Part shown: positions 18,489-27,255 of the stretch, in pieces
How the letters are laid out: the number at the start of each line of letters is the position of its first letter
Numbering within the stretch: position 1 is the stretch's first letter
Assembly (NCBI RefSeq): GCF_004804335.1
Contig: NZ_SRXY01000007.1
Location: 248,001 to 312,000, forward strand
From: Pacificoceanicola onchidii
Lineage (GTDB): Bacteria; Pseudomonadota; Alphaproteobacteria; Rhodobacterales; Rhodobacteraceae
Length of the DNA: 64,000 bases
Direction: 5' to 3'
Position numbers and translations under genes: made by a program
Notes under the pieces: model-generated
Databases searched by the model: none
Told to the model about the DNA's origin: nothing
Seen by the model: only the letters and a program-made list of their open reading frames with translations

Positions 18489-18934
18489 ATCAGCAGGGAC
18501 GCGGCCCCCTCAAGGCGCAGCAGTTGCACCTTCGTCTCGATGCCGGTGCCGCCCGAAAAGCCGCCCAGTCCGCTTGCGCCCAGCACGCGGTGGCAAGGGA
18601 TGATGATCGGGATCGGATTGCCGCCGCAGGCCTGACCGATGGCCTGCGCCGGTACACCCAGATCACGCGCCAGATCCCCGTATTGCCGGGTTTCTCCAAA
18701 GGGGATTGCGGACATGGCGGCGCAAACGGCGCGCTGAAAATCGCTGCCGTTGACCTGCAAAGGCAGATCGAAGGTCTCGCGCGCCCCGGCACAATAGGCC
18801 AGCACCTGCGCTTCGGCTTCGCGCAACAGGGGCGTGTCCTCTGCATCGCCATCCCGCCAGGCGAGTTTGGTGATGGCATCATCCGTTGCAACAACTGTCA
18901 GCCGTCCAAACGGGGTGTCGAAAGCGCGTTCCAT
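18485..18934 (-). CDS. ogt: Methylated-DNA--protein-cysteine methyltransferase
   Basis: A 149-residue suicide DNA repair protein that moves the methyl group from O6-methylguanine to its own cysteine. The active-site motif PCHRV contains Cys114, preceded by AIGQACGGNPIPIII and followed by GLGGFSGG. The N-terminal domain is short compared with Ogt or Ada, as in many alphaproteobacteria. It is a single gene, convergent with pheA, and I see no regulatory signal. Confidence 0.93.
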   Translation of the reverse strand: MERAFDTPFGRLTVVATDDAITKLAWRDGDAEDTPLLREAEAQVLAYCAGARETFDLPLQVNGSDFQRAVCAAMSAIPFGETRQYGDLARDLGVPAQAIGQACGGNPIPIIIPCHRVLGASGLGGFSGGTGIETKVQLLRLEGAASLLI

Positions 18935-19022
18935 ACCGTGATTTGCCTTTTCGTCACGAGTTGCGCATTCAAATTCGCCCAGCGAGGCTGTAAGGGCAAG
19001 TCAACGATAGGAGGCAAGAGCC

Positions 19023-19511
19023 ATGGATCAGAACGAACTGGCGCGCATTGGCGCATCCGCGGGACGGCGCGTGATTGGCGTGGGCGCGCTTTTGGGTCTG
19101 GGGGCTTTGCTGCTTTACGTGGCGCTTGTGACCCCCTTTGCCAATGTGATCTGGCAGGGTGCGATGATTGCCTGCGGGCTGGCGGCGATCTGGGGCTCGC
19201 AAGCCATGTGGCGCGCGACAAGCATCGAGTTGATCCTCACCGAAGAGGGTTTGTTCGAAGACAACGGCGCCGTGCTTGCCCTGATGGACAACGTCGAGAA
19301 GGTCGATCGTTCGCCTTTTGCGATGAAGCCGTCCAACGGTTTCCTGATCATTCTGCGCGAGCCGATGCCGCGCGCCTGGCGGCCCGGTCTTTGGTGGCGC
19401 ACCGGCAAGCGGGTTGCGGTTGGCGGGGTGACATCTGGCGGCGTGACCAAACCCGTCGCGGACATCATGACGCTTCGGGTCAAACAACGCGACGGCAGCA
19501 TGGAGCTGTGA
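19023..19511 (+). CDS. Small conserved membrane protein of unknown function
   Basis: A 162-residue protein with two hydrophobic segments (about residues 17-38 and 43-60) followed by a soluble domain of about 100 residues that begins SIELILTEEGLFEDNG. The layout resembles PH-like or photosynthetic-complex-assembly-type membrane proteins, but I do not recognise a family. A GGAGG-like site (ATAGGAGGCAAGAGCC) precedes the ATG. It is monocistronic, ends at an intrinsic terminator and has no informative neighbours. Confidence 0.8.
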   Translation: MDQNELARIGASAGRRVIGVGALLGLGALLLYVALVTPFANVIWQGAMIACGLAAIWGSQAMWRATSIELILTEEGLFEDNGAVLALMDNVEKVDRSPFAMKPSNGFLIILREPMPRAWRPGLWWRTGKRVAVGGVTSGGVTKPVADIMTLRVKQRDGSMEL

Positions 19512-19515
19512 CGCG

Positions 19516-19545
19516 AAAAACCCCCGGCCTGCGCCGGGGGTTTTT
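19516..19545. terminator. Bidirectional intrinsic terminator
   Basis: AAAAACCCCCGGC and GCCGGGGGTTTTT form a strong GC stem with flanking A and T runs. It ends the plus-strand gene before it and the minus-strand TadE cluster after it. Confidence 0.93.
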
Positions 19546-19565
19546 GTTTGCAGAGCGTTTTGGCC

Positions 19566-20126
19566 TCAGTTCAGACCGGCAACCACCAGTTTCGGCGTAT
19601 AACGCGGGCGGGTGAAGCTGTAGGCGGTGATGGTGAAGGCATCGAGGCCGATGTTGAACACCGGATCATGCGCGTCCCAGGTCTCCACGAGAACCAGCTG
19701 ATCACCGGCAAGCCCATTCGGCAGACGATCCTGGAAGTCCGCCATGTCGGCGCTGGACAGTGCAGCCATGTCACCGCGGGTGTCGGACCACAGGAAGCTC
19801 CAGGACGCGGTGTCGCCGTCATATTCGACAAGCGTCAGGCGCAGCGCCGTGCCGGTGGGTTCGGCCTGGGTCAGGACCCGCAGCAGCTCATAGGTGCTGT
19901 CGACATAATCGTCACCGATCTCGTTGGTCTCGCGGGAGAGCATGTCGGAGATCACGAAGTTGGCCTTCTGGTTCACCGATTGCTGGCGGAATGCATCGAA
20001 GTAGACCCAGCAAGCGGCAAAGAGCCAGAGCAGCACGGGCATGATGATGATGGCTTCAAGCGTGACGTATCCATCTTCGTCGCGGCGGAAGCGGCGGAGA
20101 AGTTTGGCGGGGGCTTTGATATCCAT
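19566..20126 (-). CDS. TadE-like pseudopilin (third gene of cassette A)
   Basis: A 186-residue protein with a short basic leader (RRFRRDEDG) followed by YVTLE and a hydrophobic stretch AIIIMPVLLWLFAACWVYF. The Gly followed by Glu at position +5 is the prepilin-peptidase signature of TadE-type minor pilins. The rest is predicted extracytoplasmic. I chose the ATG at 20126, 12 bp after the upstream TadE stop. It resembles the 185-residue protein at 27256 (both contain ...SRET, SFTRPRY/GFTRPRF and a similar C-terminus). No Tad secretion ATPase is encoded nearby. Function unknown. Confidence 0.82.
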   Translation of the reverse strand: MDIKAPAKLLRRFRRDEDGYVTLEAIIIMPVLLWLFAACWVYFDAFRQQSVNQKANFVISDMLSRETNEIGDDYVDSTYELLRVLTQAEPTGTALRLTLVEYDGDTASWSFLWSDTRGDMAALSSADMADFQDRLPNGLAGDQLVLVETWDAHDPVFNIGLDAFTITAYSFTRPRYTPKLVVAGLN

Positions 20127-20137
20127 GAGGCCTCTCC

Positions 20138-20674
20138 TTAGCTGGGTTCGTTGACGAAGGCGGTGGATGTGACGATGGCGGTGTAGCCTGCCGCATCCTT
20201 GGCAAGGCTGGAGCTGAGCGTGCCCGCCGGGGTGATCGGCTGATACTTGTAGCAGGCGCGGAGCAGCATGATTTCCTGATCGCCACCACGGTAGTAGCTG
20301 CGCACCGGGTTGATGTCCTGGCTGACGTCGACGCAATCGGCGCTGGCTTCGGGCGCGGACCAGTTGCGCATGTCGAGGCTGACCATTTCGAGGCGCAGCA
20401 TCTCGTCACAGGCGGGCAACACGGCGGCGGTGGCGCAGATCTGGGCCTTCAGCTCGTCGTGGGTCGTCAGGGCGCTGCTGTCGAGCCGCAGATCGCGGAC
20501 CGTATCGTCCATGGCGCGTTCCAGCGCCGTCTGGCGGATCGTCACGGTGCCCAGTTCGATGGCCGAGAGGATCAGCACGAGGAAGACCGGGGTCCAGAGG
20601 GCGAAGGGCACCACCATGGAGCCGCTTTCCTCCGTGCGGAACCGGGTGAAGGCGTTGGTTACACGAGCAATCAT
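20138..20674 (-). CDS. TadE-like pseudopilin with atypical processing site (second gene of cassette A)
   Basis: A 178-residue protein, the same length as its paralogue at 26714. It shares four Cys positions (QIC, PAC, ADC, RAC), and the regions LRLEMVSLD and VTSTAFVNEPS. The N-terminal membrane segment follows RTEESG, but position +5 is Pro (SMVVP), not the Glu expected for TadE processing. The start overlaps the vWA gene stop by 4 bp, so translation is coupled. The protein probably sits with the vWA partner at the cell surface or in the periplasm. Confidence 0.82.
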   Translation of the reverse strand: MIARVTNAFTRFRTEESGSMVVPFALWTPVFLVLILSAIELGTVTIRQTALERAMDDTVRDLRLDSSALTTHDELKAQICATAAVLPACDEMLRLEMVSLDMRNWSAPEASADCVDVSQDINPVRSYYRGGDQEIMLLRACYKYQPITPAGTLSSSLAKDAAGYTAIVTSTAFVNEPS

Positions 20675-22491
20675 TGGATCAACCTCAGGGTCTGGAGGGT
20701 GCGGGCGATGGCAGAGAAGGTCTCATTCAACTCGCTGCCATTCACATCGTAGTAGTGGGCCGGGGAGGTGGCGCAGTCGCTCATGGCCGCAAGACCGGCC
20801 GCGGGGGCTTCGACACCAATGGCATAGATCACCACGCCGTTGTCCTTGGCCGCGCCGCAGACCTGGCTCAGGTAGGCATCGGCGGTCGAGCCGTTTTGAG
20901 TGACTTCGTAGGCGTAGTAGGCGTCATAGTAGTCGCTGTAGGAAATCACGCCGCGGGAGTAGGCGAACCAGTAGTAGCTGTTACCGATGGCGCTGGTCTT
21001 GAGCCGCGCGTGCAGCTCGGTGTTGTCCATCTGGCGCGGCCCGCCGCCCTGGGCGAACTGGTAGCGCGAGGCCATGATGTCCATCAGCGTGCAGGATCCG
21101 GCTGTCGTATCGCAGTCGGCGTATTCCGCCATTGCCGCCGAAAGATAGGCTGCCCAGCCAATCGTGGCGCTGGTGTCATAGTCCGGATCGTTCTGCGTCC
21201 AGGAATAGGGCTGGTTGCGGAAGGCGTTGTTCGGATCGCTGCTGATCAGGTGCGTCCAGAGGTAGACGTCGTTCGCATCACCGGGGTTGTCGACCATCTT
21301 GATCGAAATCCGGTCATCCGAGACGTCAACCGTTCCGTGATCGTCCACCCAGGCATTCGACATGCCGTACTTGCGGTCCGATTTCAGATCGTACTGCGAG
21401 GTGTTCTGGCCGTCGGTCATCACCACGATGAATTTCATCGTTTCGGTGTCTTCGAAGGTAGACGGGCGCGGCGTGGTCGGGGCGCTCATGGCGCCGGAGC
21501 TGACCATGCCGTCAATGATCGGGCGTGCCGAAGGATCGAGCAGGGACGCCCCCCATTTCACGCCAAGATCAATGGCGGTGTTGCCGTTGGCGACCAGCGC
21601 GTCGATCTCTGCCTTGAGCAGGGTCGCATCGCTGCTGTGCGGGATGATCCGCGCGTTGTTGCCAGCGGGGCACCAGGATTCATTGGTCGCCGGGCCACCG
21701 CCGTAGGGGTCGAAGTGGGCAATCTGGTTCAGCGCATCCACCGTGTTGACGGCCGTGGTGGCGTAGTCAGAGGATTCGAAGCTCACGCAGTTCGAAAACG
21801 GATGCACGGCATCAATGTTGAAATAACCGGCCAGATCGTCGCCAAGGTTCACGGTCGCGCTGTAGGGCACGATGGAAATCGAAACCAGCGGATCGGGGTT
21901 GTCGGCGGGCAGCAGGGTGTCCACGAAGGATTTCGCGGCTTCCTTGAGCTGATCCACCTTGGACACGCCCGCGGAGTTGGTGATGTTCATGGAGTTCGAA
22001 ATGTCCAGCACCAGCGAGATCTCGACGTTGCCCACACCGTTCACGGCGGTGGCAAGGCCGTCCGCCTGAAGCGTGTCGACGCCGATCAGACCCATCAGGT
22101 GCGAAGGCATGGTTACGCCGCCGACCGCCGTGATCTGGCGGTTGTTCGCGTCCTGCATGACATCGACGCTTTGCAGCGCGTCCGACATGCCCATGGCCGA
22201 AAAATACTGTTCGACGGTTGCGGACGGGTCCATTTCATTGGTGACATTGGCCGCGGCGATCACTGCGCGGTCGAGCGTGTTCTGAACCTTGTTGCGCTTC
22301 AGCTCTGCATAGATCATGTCGATCCCGATGCCGCCAAAGACCATCATGACCAGCGCACCGACAACCGCGAAGTAGGACATGCTGCCGGACTGATCAGCCA
22401 TGAACCGGCCGAGCCAGCCGCCGGTGGCAGACCGGGGTTTGCAGAAAACCGTGTTGGCGATGCGATCAAGACTGTCTGATACCATCTTCAT
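20671..22491 (-). CDS. TadG-like protein with von Willebrand A domain (first gene of cassette A)
   Basis: A 606-residue protein. A TadG-type N-terminal membrane segment follows the leader MADQSG (residues about 31-60). A vWA domain from about residue 155 has an intact metal-ion-dependent adhesion site: DISNS (163-167), a Thr in NGNTAIDLG, and Asp in VVMTDGQN. A long Tyr/Asp-rich insertion separates the last motifs, and the C-terminus ends RTLQTLRLIQ. It probably acts outside the cytoplasm in adhesion or matrix assembly. A GGAGG site precedes the ATG; a leader hairpin lies just before it. The paralogue is at 24978. Confidence 0.85.
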   Translation of the reverse strand: MKMVSDSLDRIANTVFCKPRSATGGWLGRFMADQSGSMSYFAVVGALVMMVFGGIGIDMIYAELKRNKVQNTLDRAVIAAANVTNEMDPSATVEQYFSAMGMSDALQSVDVMQDANNRQITAVGGVTMPSHLMGLIGVDTLQADGLATAVNGVGNVEISLVLDISNSMNITNSAGVSKVDQLKEAAKSFVDTLLPADNPDPLVSISIVPYSATVNLGDDLAGYFNIDAVHPFSNCVSFESSDYATTAVNTVDALNQIAHFDPYGGGPATNESWCPAGNNARIIPHSSDATLLKAEIDALVANGNTAIDLGVKWGASLLDPSARPIIDGMVSSGAMSAPTTPRPSTFEDTETMKFIVVMTDGQNTSQYDLKSDRKYGMSNAWVDDHGTVDVSDDRISIKMVDNPGDANDVYLWTHLISSDPNNAFRNQPYSWTQNDPDYDTSATIGWAAYLSAAMAEYADCDTTAGSCTLMDIMASRYQFAQGGGPRQMDNTELHARLKTSAIGNSYYWFAYSRGVISYSDYYDAYYAYEVTQNGSTADAYLSQVCGAAKDNGVVIYAIGVEAPAAGLAAMSDCATSPAHYYDVNGSELNETFSAIARTLQTLRLIQ

Positions 22492-22510
22492 TTCGTTACC
22501 TTCCTCCAGC

Positions 22511-22553
22511 CAGCCATCGGGGGCAGGGCCGCTGGGTCACATTGCGATGGCTG
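22511..22553 (-). promoter_or_regulatory. Leader hairpin before the cassette A vWA gene
   Basis: CAGCCATCG and CGATGGCTG form a perfect 9-bp stem around a 25-base loop, directly upstream of the Shine-Dalgarno sequence of the minus-strand vWA gene. It would fold in the mRNA leader and could affect translation or stability. There is no T run, so a terminator role is unlikely. Confidence 0.45.
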
Positions 22554-22820
22554 TTTTATGCGTGTGAAAACGGGCCAAATTGGGGCGATTTGAACTGCAA
22601 TTTCCCCTATTTTTAAGGGTTTTGGTGGACAGTCTGACACCTTTTCGCATTTCTGTTTCGCCCCCGAAAACAGTTGCCCCAGTTTGCCCTCGGCGAGAGC
22701 AGAATCGGAGCGCGATTCAGGCGAAAAGATGATTGGGTCTTGGCGATGCTCTTGTTAGGCTCGCCTTGCAATTGGGAGGTGCACGACTGAGTCCCGCAAT
22801 TCGTGCGGACGACGTGCACA
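22554..22820. other. Intergenic region between divergent vWA and glutamate dehydrogenase genes
   Basis: The two genes must each have a promoter here. The region is less GC-rich than its surroundings near 22570-22640 (CCCCTATTTTTAAGGG is visible). I see no recognisable regulator site or small gene, and cannot place -35/-10 boxes with confidence. Confidence 0.4.
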
Positions 22821-22835
22821 GGAGGAGGCCCCAGC

Positions 22836-24272
22836 ATGTCAGTTGTTCCAAGCAACGAACCAACGTTCCGTGAGTCTGTTGATCTTATGTATAATCGCGC
22901 GGTGGCGCTCATGGATCTGCCGCCCGGTCTTGAGGAGAAGATCCGCGTCTGTAACGCGACCTACACCGTGCGCTTTGGCGTGCGCCTGCGCGGCAAGATA
23001 CACACCTTTACAGGCTACCGGTCTGTTCACTCCGAACATATGGAGCCGGTGAAAGGCGGTATTCGATTTGCTCTGGCCGTTAACCAAGATGAGGTTGAGG
23101 CGCTGGCCGCGCTGATGACCTATAAATGCGCTCTGGTCGAAGCGCCCTTCGGCGGCTCGAAAGGGGGGCTGTGTGTGGATCCGCGCGAATATGACGTGCA
23201 CGAGCTTGAACAGATCACCCGGCGGTTTGCCTACGAGTTGGCCAAGCGCGATCTGATCAATCCGTCCCAGAACGTGCCGGCCCCGGACATGGGGACGGGC
23301 GAGCGAGAGATGGCTTGGATTGCGGACCAATACGCCCGCATGAACACCACCGATATCAATGCGCGTGCCTGCGTCACCGGCAAGCCGCTGAACGCCGGGG
23401 GCATCTCGGGCCGGGTCGAGGCGACGGGGCGCGGGGTGCAATATGCCCTGCGCGAGTTCTTCCGCTATCCCGAGGACAAGGCGGCTGCCGGGCTGTCCGG
23501 GAAGCTCGAAGGCAAGCGGGTCATTGTTCAGGGGCTCGGCAACGTGGGCTACCACGCGGCCAAGTTCCTGAGCGAAGAGGACGGCTCCAAGATCATCGGG
23601 ATCATCGAGCACGATGGCGCGCTCTATGATGAGCGGGGGCTGGACGTCGAAGCGGTGCGCGACTGGATTGTGCGCCACGGCGGTGTGACGGGCTACCCGG
23701 ACGCAACGCACACGGCAGAAGGCAGCAGCGTGCTCGAAGCCGAATGCGACATCCTCATTCCGGCGGCGCTGGAAGGGGTGATCAACCTTGGCAACGTGCA
23801 CGCCATCAAGGCTCCTCTGATCATCGAAGCGGCGAACGGGCCCGTGACGGCGGGTGCGGATGAGGTGCTGCGGGACAAAGGCGTGGTCATTATCCCGGAC
23901 ATGTATGCCAACGCGGGTGGTGTGACCGTGTCCTACTTCGAATGGGTCAAGAACCTCAGCCATATCCGCTTTGGCCGGATGCAGCGGCGTCAGGAAGAGG
24001 CGCGCCACCAGCTTGTCGTGGACGAGCTGGAGCGGCTCGATGTGGCGCTGGGCGATGCCTGGAGCATGACGCCGAGCTTCAAGGAGAAGTACCTGCGCGG
24101 TGCGGATGAGCTTGAGCTGGTGCGCTCCGGTCTCGATGACACCATGCGGATTGCCTATCAGGCGATGCGGGCTGTCTGGCATGGGCGCGACGACGTCCGA
24201 GATCTGCGGACCGCCGCCTATATCGTGGCCATTGACAAGGTGGCGGCGAGCTACCGCGCCAAGGGCCTGTAG
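22836..24272 (+). CDS. Glutamate dehydrogenase (Glu/Leu/Phe/Val family)
   Basis: A 478-residue amino-acid dehydrogenase that interconverts glutamate and 2-oxoglutarate plus ammonium. Substrate-binding and catalytic residues are in PVKGGIRFA (Lys73), MTYKCALVEAPFGGSKGG (Lys97, Lys109) and PAPDMGTGEREM. The Rossmann motif is VQGLGNVGYHAAKFL. I chose the ATG at 22836 because GGAGGAGG is 7 bp upstream. The C-terminal extension after residue 400 is longer than in clostridial enzymes but common in alphaproteobacteria. It is flanked by the two paralogous vWA cassettes and ends at a strong terminator. Confidence 0.93.
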   Translation: MSVVPSNEPTFRESVDLMYNRAVALMDLPPGLEEKIRVCNATYTVRFGVRLRGKIHTFTGYRSVHSEHMEPVKGGIRFALAVNQDEVEALAALMTYKCALVEAPFGGSKGGLCVDPREYDVHELEQITRRFAYELAKRDLINPSQNVPAPDMGTGEREMAWIADQYARMNTTDINARACVTGKPLNAGGISGRVEATGRGVQYALREFFRYPEDKAAAGLSGKLEGKRVIVQGLGNVGYHAAKFLSEEDGSKIIGIIEHDGALYDERGLDVEAVRDWIVRHGGVTGYPDATHTAEGSSVLEAECDILIPAALEGVINLGNVHAIKAPLIIEAANGPVTAGADEVLRDKGVVIIPDMYANAGGVTVSYFEWVKNLSHIRFGRMQRRQEEARHQLVVDELERLDVALGDAWSMTPSFKEKYLRGADELELVRSGLDDTMRIAYQAMRAVWHGRDDVRDLRTAAYIVAIDKVAASYRAKGL

Positions 24273-24300
24273 GTCCGGGCCCTACCAAAGCGCTCTTGGG

Positions 24301-24335
24301 CGCCCCGCTGCCACACCGGCAGCGGGGCGTTTTTT
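24301..24335 (+). terminator. Intrinsic terminator of glutamate dehydrogenase
   Basis: CGCCCCGCTGCC pairs perfectly with GGCAGCGGGGCG around a five-base loop, followed by TTTTTT. It lies 28 bp after the stop codon. Confidence 0.95.
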
Positions 24336-24858
24336 GTGGGACGGGGGCCCGGTGCAAAACCCAGGTCTGAACATGGAGCGCACCGCCCGGTCGGCGGACA
24401 ATGCGGCGGGGTTTCATAAAATCCGCGCCTATGTTCACCCTCTCGCCACATTTCCGAACGGTTTGAATACCGTTTCCTTTCCTAATCTTCACCATACCGG
24501 CTGCGAGGCTGCGCCGGTTGCAGGAGCAAGGGGACTGGCATGCGATCCGAAGCCAGACAGAACCCGGCATTCTTGGGGGAAGAAGTCGGACACACCGAAA
24601 CCATCGCACGCGCGTGGCGCGCTGCGATGTACCGGGTTTGCTACCCCGGTCGCCATGCTGTGTTGGTCAGACAGATCGAAGACGATGGCTCGGACTGCCG
24701 CAGAACCCGAGGGTTTGCACGCCCACACTGGACGCCGGGCAGGGCAAAGAGCACCTGCACGACGCGTCTGGCCTCATTCGCGCTGATATCAACCTGGGAT
24801 TGCCAAAACCTATCCGAAAGGCGTGGTTTTGTTGACGCTCGGTCACCCCGGCAAATGG
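24336..24858. other. Large intergenic region upstream of cassette B
   Basis: About 520 bp with no convincing gene. A stop-free frame runs from 24540 into the vWA gene at 24978, but its product is rich in Arg, Cys and Trp, lacks a domain I recognise and has no ribosome site at its start. The length suggests a long leader, a decayed gene or an unrecognised RNA. A short hairpin (ACCGGG ... CCCGGT) is near 24630-24650. Confidence 0.4.
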
Positions 24859-24929
24859 TTAATACCTTAATTTCGCGCGGCATCCGTACGATTTCCGCCC
24901 AACTCTCGGCGCATTTACCAATCATTAAC
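24859..24929 (+). promoter_or_regulatory. AT-rich promoter region with CtrA-like motifs before cassette B
   Basis: TTAATACCTTAA (24859-24870) and TTTACCAATCATTAAC (24914-24929) lie 49-119 bp before the vWA start. The second fits the CtrA pattern TTAA-N7-TTAA with one mismatch (TTTA-CCAATCA-TTAA). CtrA controls motility and pilus genes in alphaproteobacteria, so the site is plausible, but such AT-rich words also occur by chance. Confidence 0.3.
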
Positions 24930-24977
24930 TTATTCAACCCCGCAGCGAGTGAGGGGACGAACGCAAGGAAAACCACT

Positions 24978-26717
24978 ATGAAACGGACGCTGCTTCACGT
25001 TGACGCCTTCGCGACTGACGAAGACGGCAACGTCACGATTTTCTCGGTGTTTATGGTCATGTTGATTCTGATCATTACCGGGGCTTCGATCGACATCATG
25101 CGCTTCGAAGCCACACGGGCCAAAATGCAGAGCACCATGGACCGTGCGGTTCTCGCCGCTGCGGATCTGGACCAGGAACAGGACCCAACGGCGGTTGTAC
25201 ATGACTACATGAACAAAGCTGGTCTTGAATCGGTTCTCGCCACGGTTTCTGTCGATGACGGACTGAACTACCGAACCGTTCAGGCGGATGGCACAATCGA
25301 TCTTCAGACGTTTTTCCTAAAGATGTCCGGGTTTGACACGTTAACGGCGCCCGCCAGCAGCACTGCTGAGGAGAAAATCTCCAATATCGAGATTTCGCTT
25401 GTGTTGGACGTGTCCGGCTCCATGGGCGGCACGCGTATTGAAAATATGCGCGAAGCGGCATCGCAGTTTGTTGATACCGTCATTGAAGGCAACTCCGAAA
25501 GTGGACTGACGACCATATCGGTAGTCCCTTACAACGCGACTGTGAACCTCGGCGATGATGTTTCCACCTACTTCAATCTCGAGAATCTCTATGCAACCCG
25601 GTTCCAGAACAATGGCTGGGGGAATGGAGACCAGGACGCGCCAGGGAACTCCCTGTGCCACAACGCTGCCGAGAACTACGAAGAAGGCCAGGCCAGTGCG
25701 GCCTGTACTGACGGCGCGGAGCCGATTGTCCACTACTCGAACTGTGCAACATTCGAGGATGCCGACTTCCGCAGCGCCTCGATTGATCCGACGGATGTTC
25801 TTGGACGCCTCGCGCACTTCGATCGCTATTCGACGAACCAGTACTCCACATCCCTCTCCAGCCCGTGGTGCAAAACCGGCAGCACAAGCGCCGTGATCGC
25901 ACACAGCTCGGACGGCACGCTACTGAAAAACCGTATCAACAGCCTTAACGCTGGCGGCAATACAGCCATTGACCTGGGCATGAAATGGGGCGTGGCGCTG
26001 TTGGATCCCGCGTTGAACCCGGTGGTTTCCCAGATGGCAACCGATGGTCTCGTGGTGGCGGGTGCTGCAGATCGCCCTTCAGCCTATGACAACGCGGAGG
26101 TGATCAAGTTCATCGTTGTCATGACGGATGGTGAAAACACCACCCAGTACGACCTGAAGGAAGAGTACAAGTACGGCAACTCGGAAGTCTATGTCGATGA
26201 CCGTGGTACAGCGGACAAGAGCGATGACCGCTATTCGGTCAAGGTCATTGACCGCAACGGCGGACATGATGACACCTACTACTGGGTGCGCTTCCGGGAT
26301 GGCAGCTACAGTGATCGGTACCGGACCTACCCGGACGGTGGCGCAAACGCTGTCCGATTGCCCAATGTCGAACTGTTCTCCCGCTTTGGTACCAAAGCCG
26401 CAGCCATCAAGTTCCTCGAAAAGCCCTACTACGACGGGAAAGTATCCTACAGCACTTACTCGAACATGTACTACGGCTCCGAAGCAACCGTGAACGGAAG
26501 CTCGGCAGACTCCCGGTTGTCCGCTATCTGCAAAGCTGCACGGGATGAGGGGATTGTCGTCTTTGCGGTCGGGTTTGAAGCCCCTGCCGGAGGACAGGCC
26601 GCAATGGAAGACTGCGCGTCCTCTGCCGCCCACTACTTCGATGTCGAAGGTGTTGAAATCACTGAGACGTTCCACGCCATCGCGCGCCAAATCAATAGCC
26701 TGAGGTTGATCCAATGA
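24978..26717 (+). CDS. TadG-like protein with von Willebrand A domain (first gene of cassette B)
   Basis: A 579-residue paralogue of the protein at 20671. A short leader FATDEDG precedes the membrane segment NVTIFSVFMVMLILIITG (about residues 18-37), then a vWA domain with intact adhesion-site residues: DVSGS (144-148), the Thr in GGNTAIDLG, and Asp in VVMTDGEN. Both proteins end with ...LRLIQ and share VPYNATVNLGDD or VPYSATVNLGDD. I chose the ATG at 24978 because homology to cassette A starts there and AAGGAAAACC precedes it. It probably acts at the cell surface; partner proteins are encoded by the next two genes. Confidence 0.85.
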   Translation: MKRTLLHVDAFATDEDGNVTIFSVFMVMLILIITGASIDIMRFEATRAKMQSTMDRAVLAAADLDQEQDPTAVVHDYMNKAGLESVLATVSVDDGLNYRTVQADGTIDLQTFFLKMSGFDTLTAPASSTAEEKISNIEISLVLDVSGSMGGTRIENMREAASQFVDTVIEGNSESGLTTISVVPYNATVNLGDDVSTYFNLENLYATRFQNNGWGNGDQDAPGNSLCHNAAENYEEGQASAACTDGAEPIVHYSNCATFEDADFRSASIDPTDVLGRLAHFDRYSTNQYSTSLSSPWCKTGSTSAVIAHSSDGTLLKNRINSLNAGGNTAIDLGMKWGVALLDPALNPVVSQMATDGLVVAGAADRPSAYDNAEVIKFIVVMTDGENTTQYDLKEEYKYGNSEVYVDDRGTADKSDDRYSVKVIDRNGGHDDTYYWVRFRDGSYSDRYRTYPDGGANAVRLPNVELFSRFGTKAAAIKFLEKPYYDGKVSYSTYSNMYYGSEATVNGSSADSRLSAICKAARDEGIVVFAVGFEAPAGGQAAMEDCASSAAHYFDVEGVEITETFHAIARQINSLRLIQ

Positions 26718-27250
26718 TGTATCGTATGTCAGATCTTTTCTCGCGCTTCCGTCGTGACGAAGACGGGAACACGACGATCGAATTCGTAATCTACTTCACG
26801 GTCTTCTTCTTCATCCTCGCGGCTGGCGTCGAAGTTGCCTACATCAACCTGCGCCACGCCATGCTGGAACGGGGGGTCGATCTGGCAACGCGGGACATCC
26901 GCCTCAGCACAGGCCACATCCCGGCCTATGCGGACGTCCGCACCAAGATCTGCGAAGAGGCCTCCGTGCTGGATGACTGCGAGAACAACCTGCGCCTCGA
27001 AATGGTTCAGGTCGACCCGCGCGATCTGTCCGGTGCGCCCGCGGACGCCGACTGCCAGAATGCCGCAGAAGACCCGCGGCCCGTGCGCAGCTTTACCAAC
27101 GGTCAGGACAACGATCTCATGCTGATCCGCGCCTGCCTGAAGTACAAGCCGATGTTGCCGGGTATCTCGCTGGGCAAGGAACTCAACACGGACTCTGACG
27201 GTTATGCACAACTGGTTGTGACATCCGCCTTTGTCCAGGAACCGAGGTAA
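26714..27250 (+). CDS. TadE-like pseudopilin (second gene of cassette B)
   Basis: A 178-residue protein with leader RFRRDEDG followed by NTTIE (Glu at +5) and a hydrophobic segment FVIYFTVFFFILAAGVEV, a complete TadE prepilin-like signature. The soluble part has four Cys in the same places as the cassette A paralogue (KIC, DDC, ADC, RAC), likely two disulfides. The start overlaps the vWA stop by 4 bp (ATGA), as in cassette A. Confidence 0.85.
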   Translation: MMYRMSDLFSRFRRDEDGNTTIEFVIYFTVFFFILAAGVEVAYINLRHAMLERGVDLATRDIRLSTGHIPAYADVRTKICEEASVLDDCENNLRLEMVQVDPRDLSGAPADADCQNAAEDPRPVRSFTNGQDNDLMLIRACLKYKPMLPGISLGKELNTDSDGYAQLVVTSAFVQEPR

Positions 27251-27255
27251 CGACA

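Noticed and set aside
24540-24977. N-terminal extension of the cassette B vWA protein
   Set aside because: The paralogue starts at the equivalent of 24978, the signal-like segment and TadG motif begin there, and the upstream residues lack a domain and are Arg/Cys/Trp-rich.
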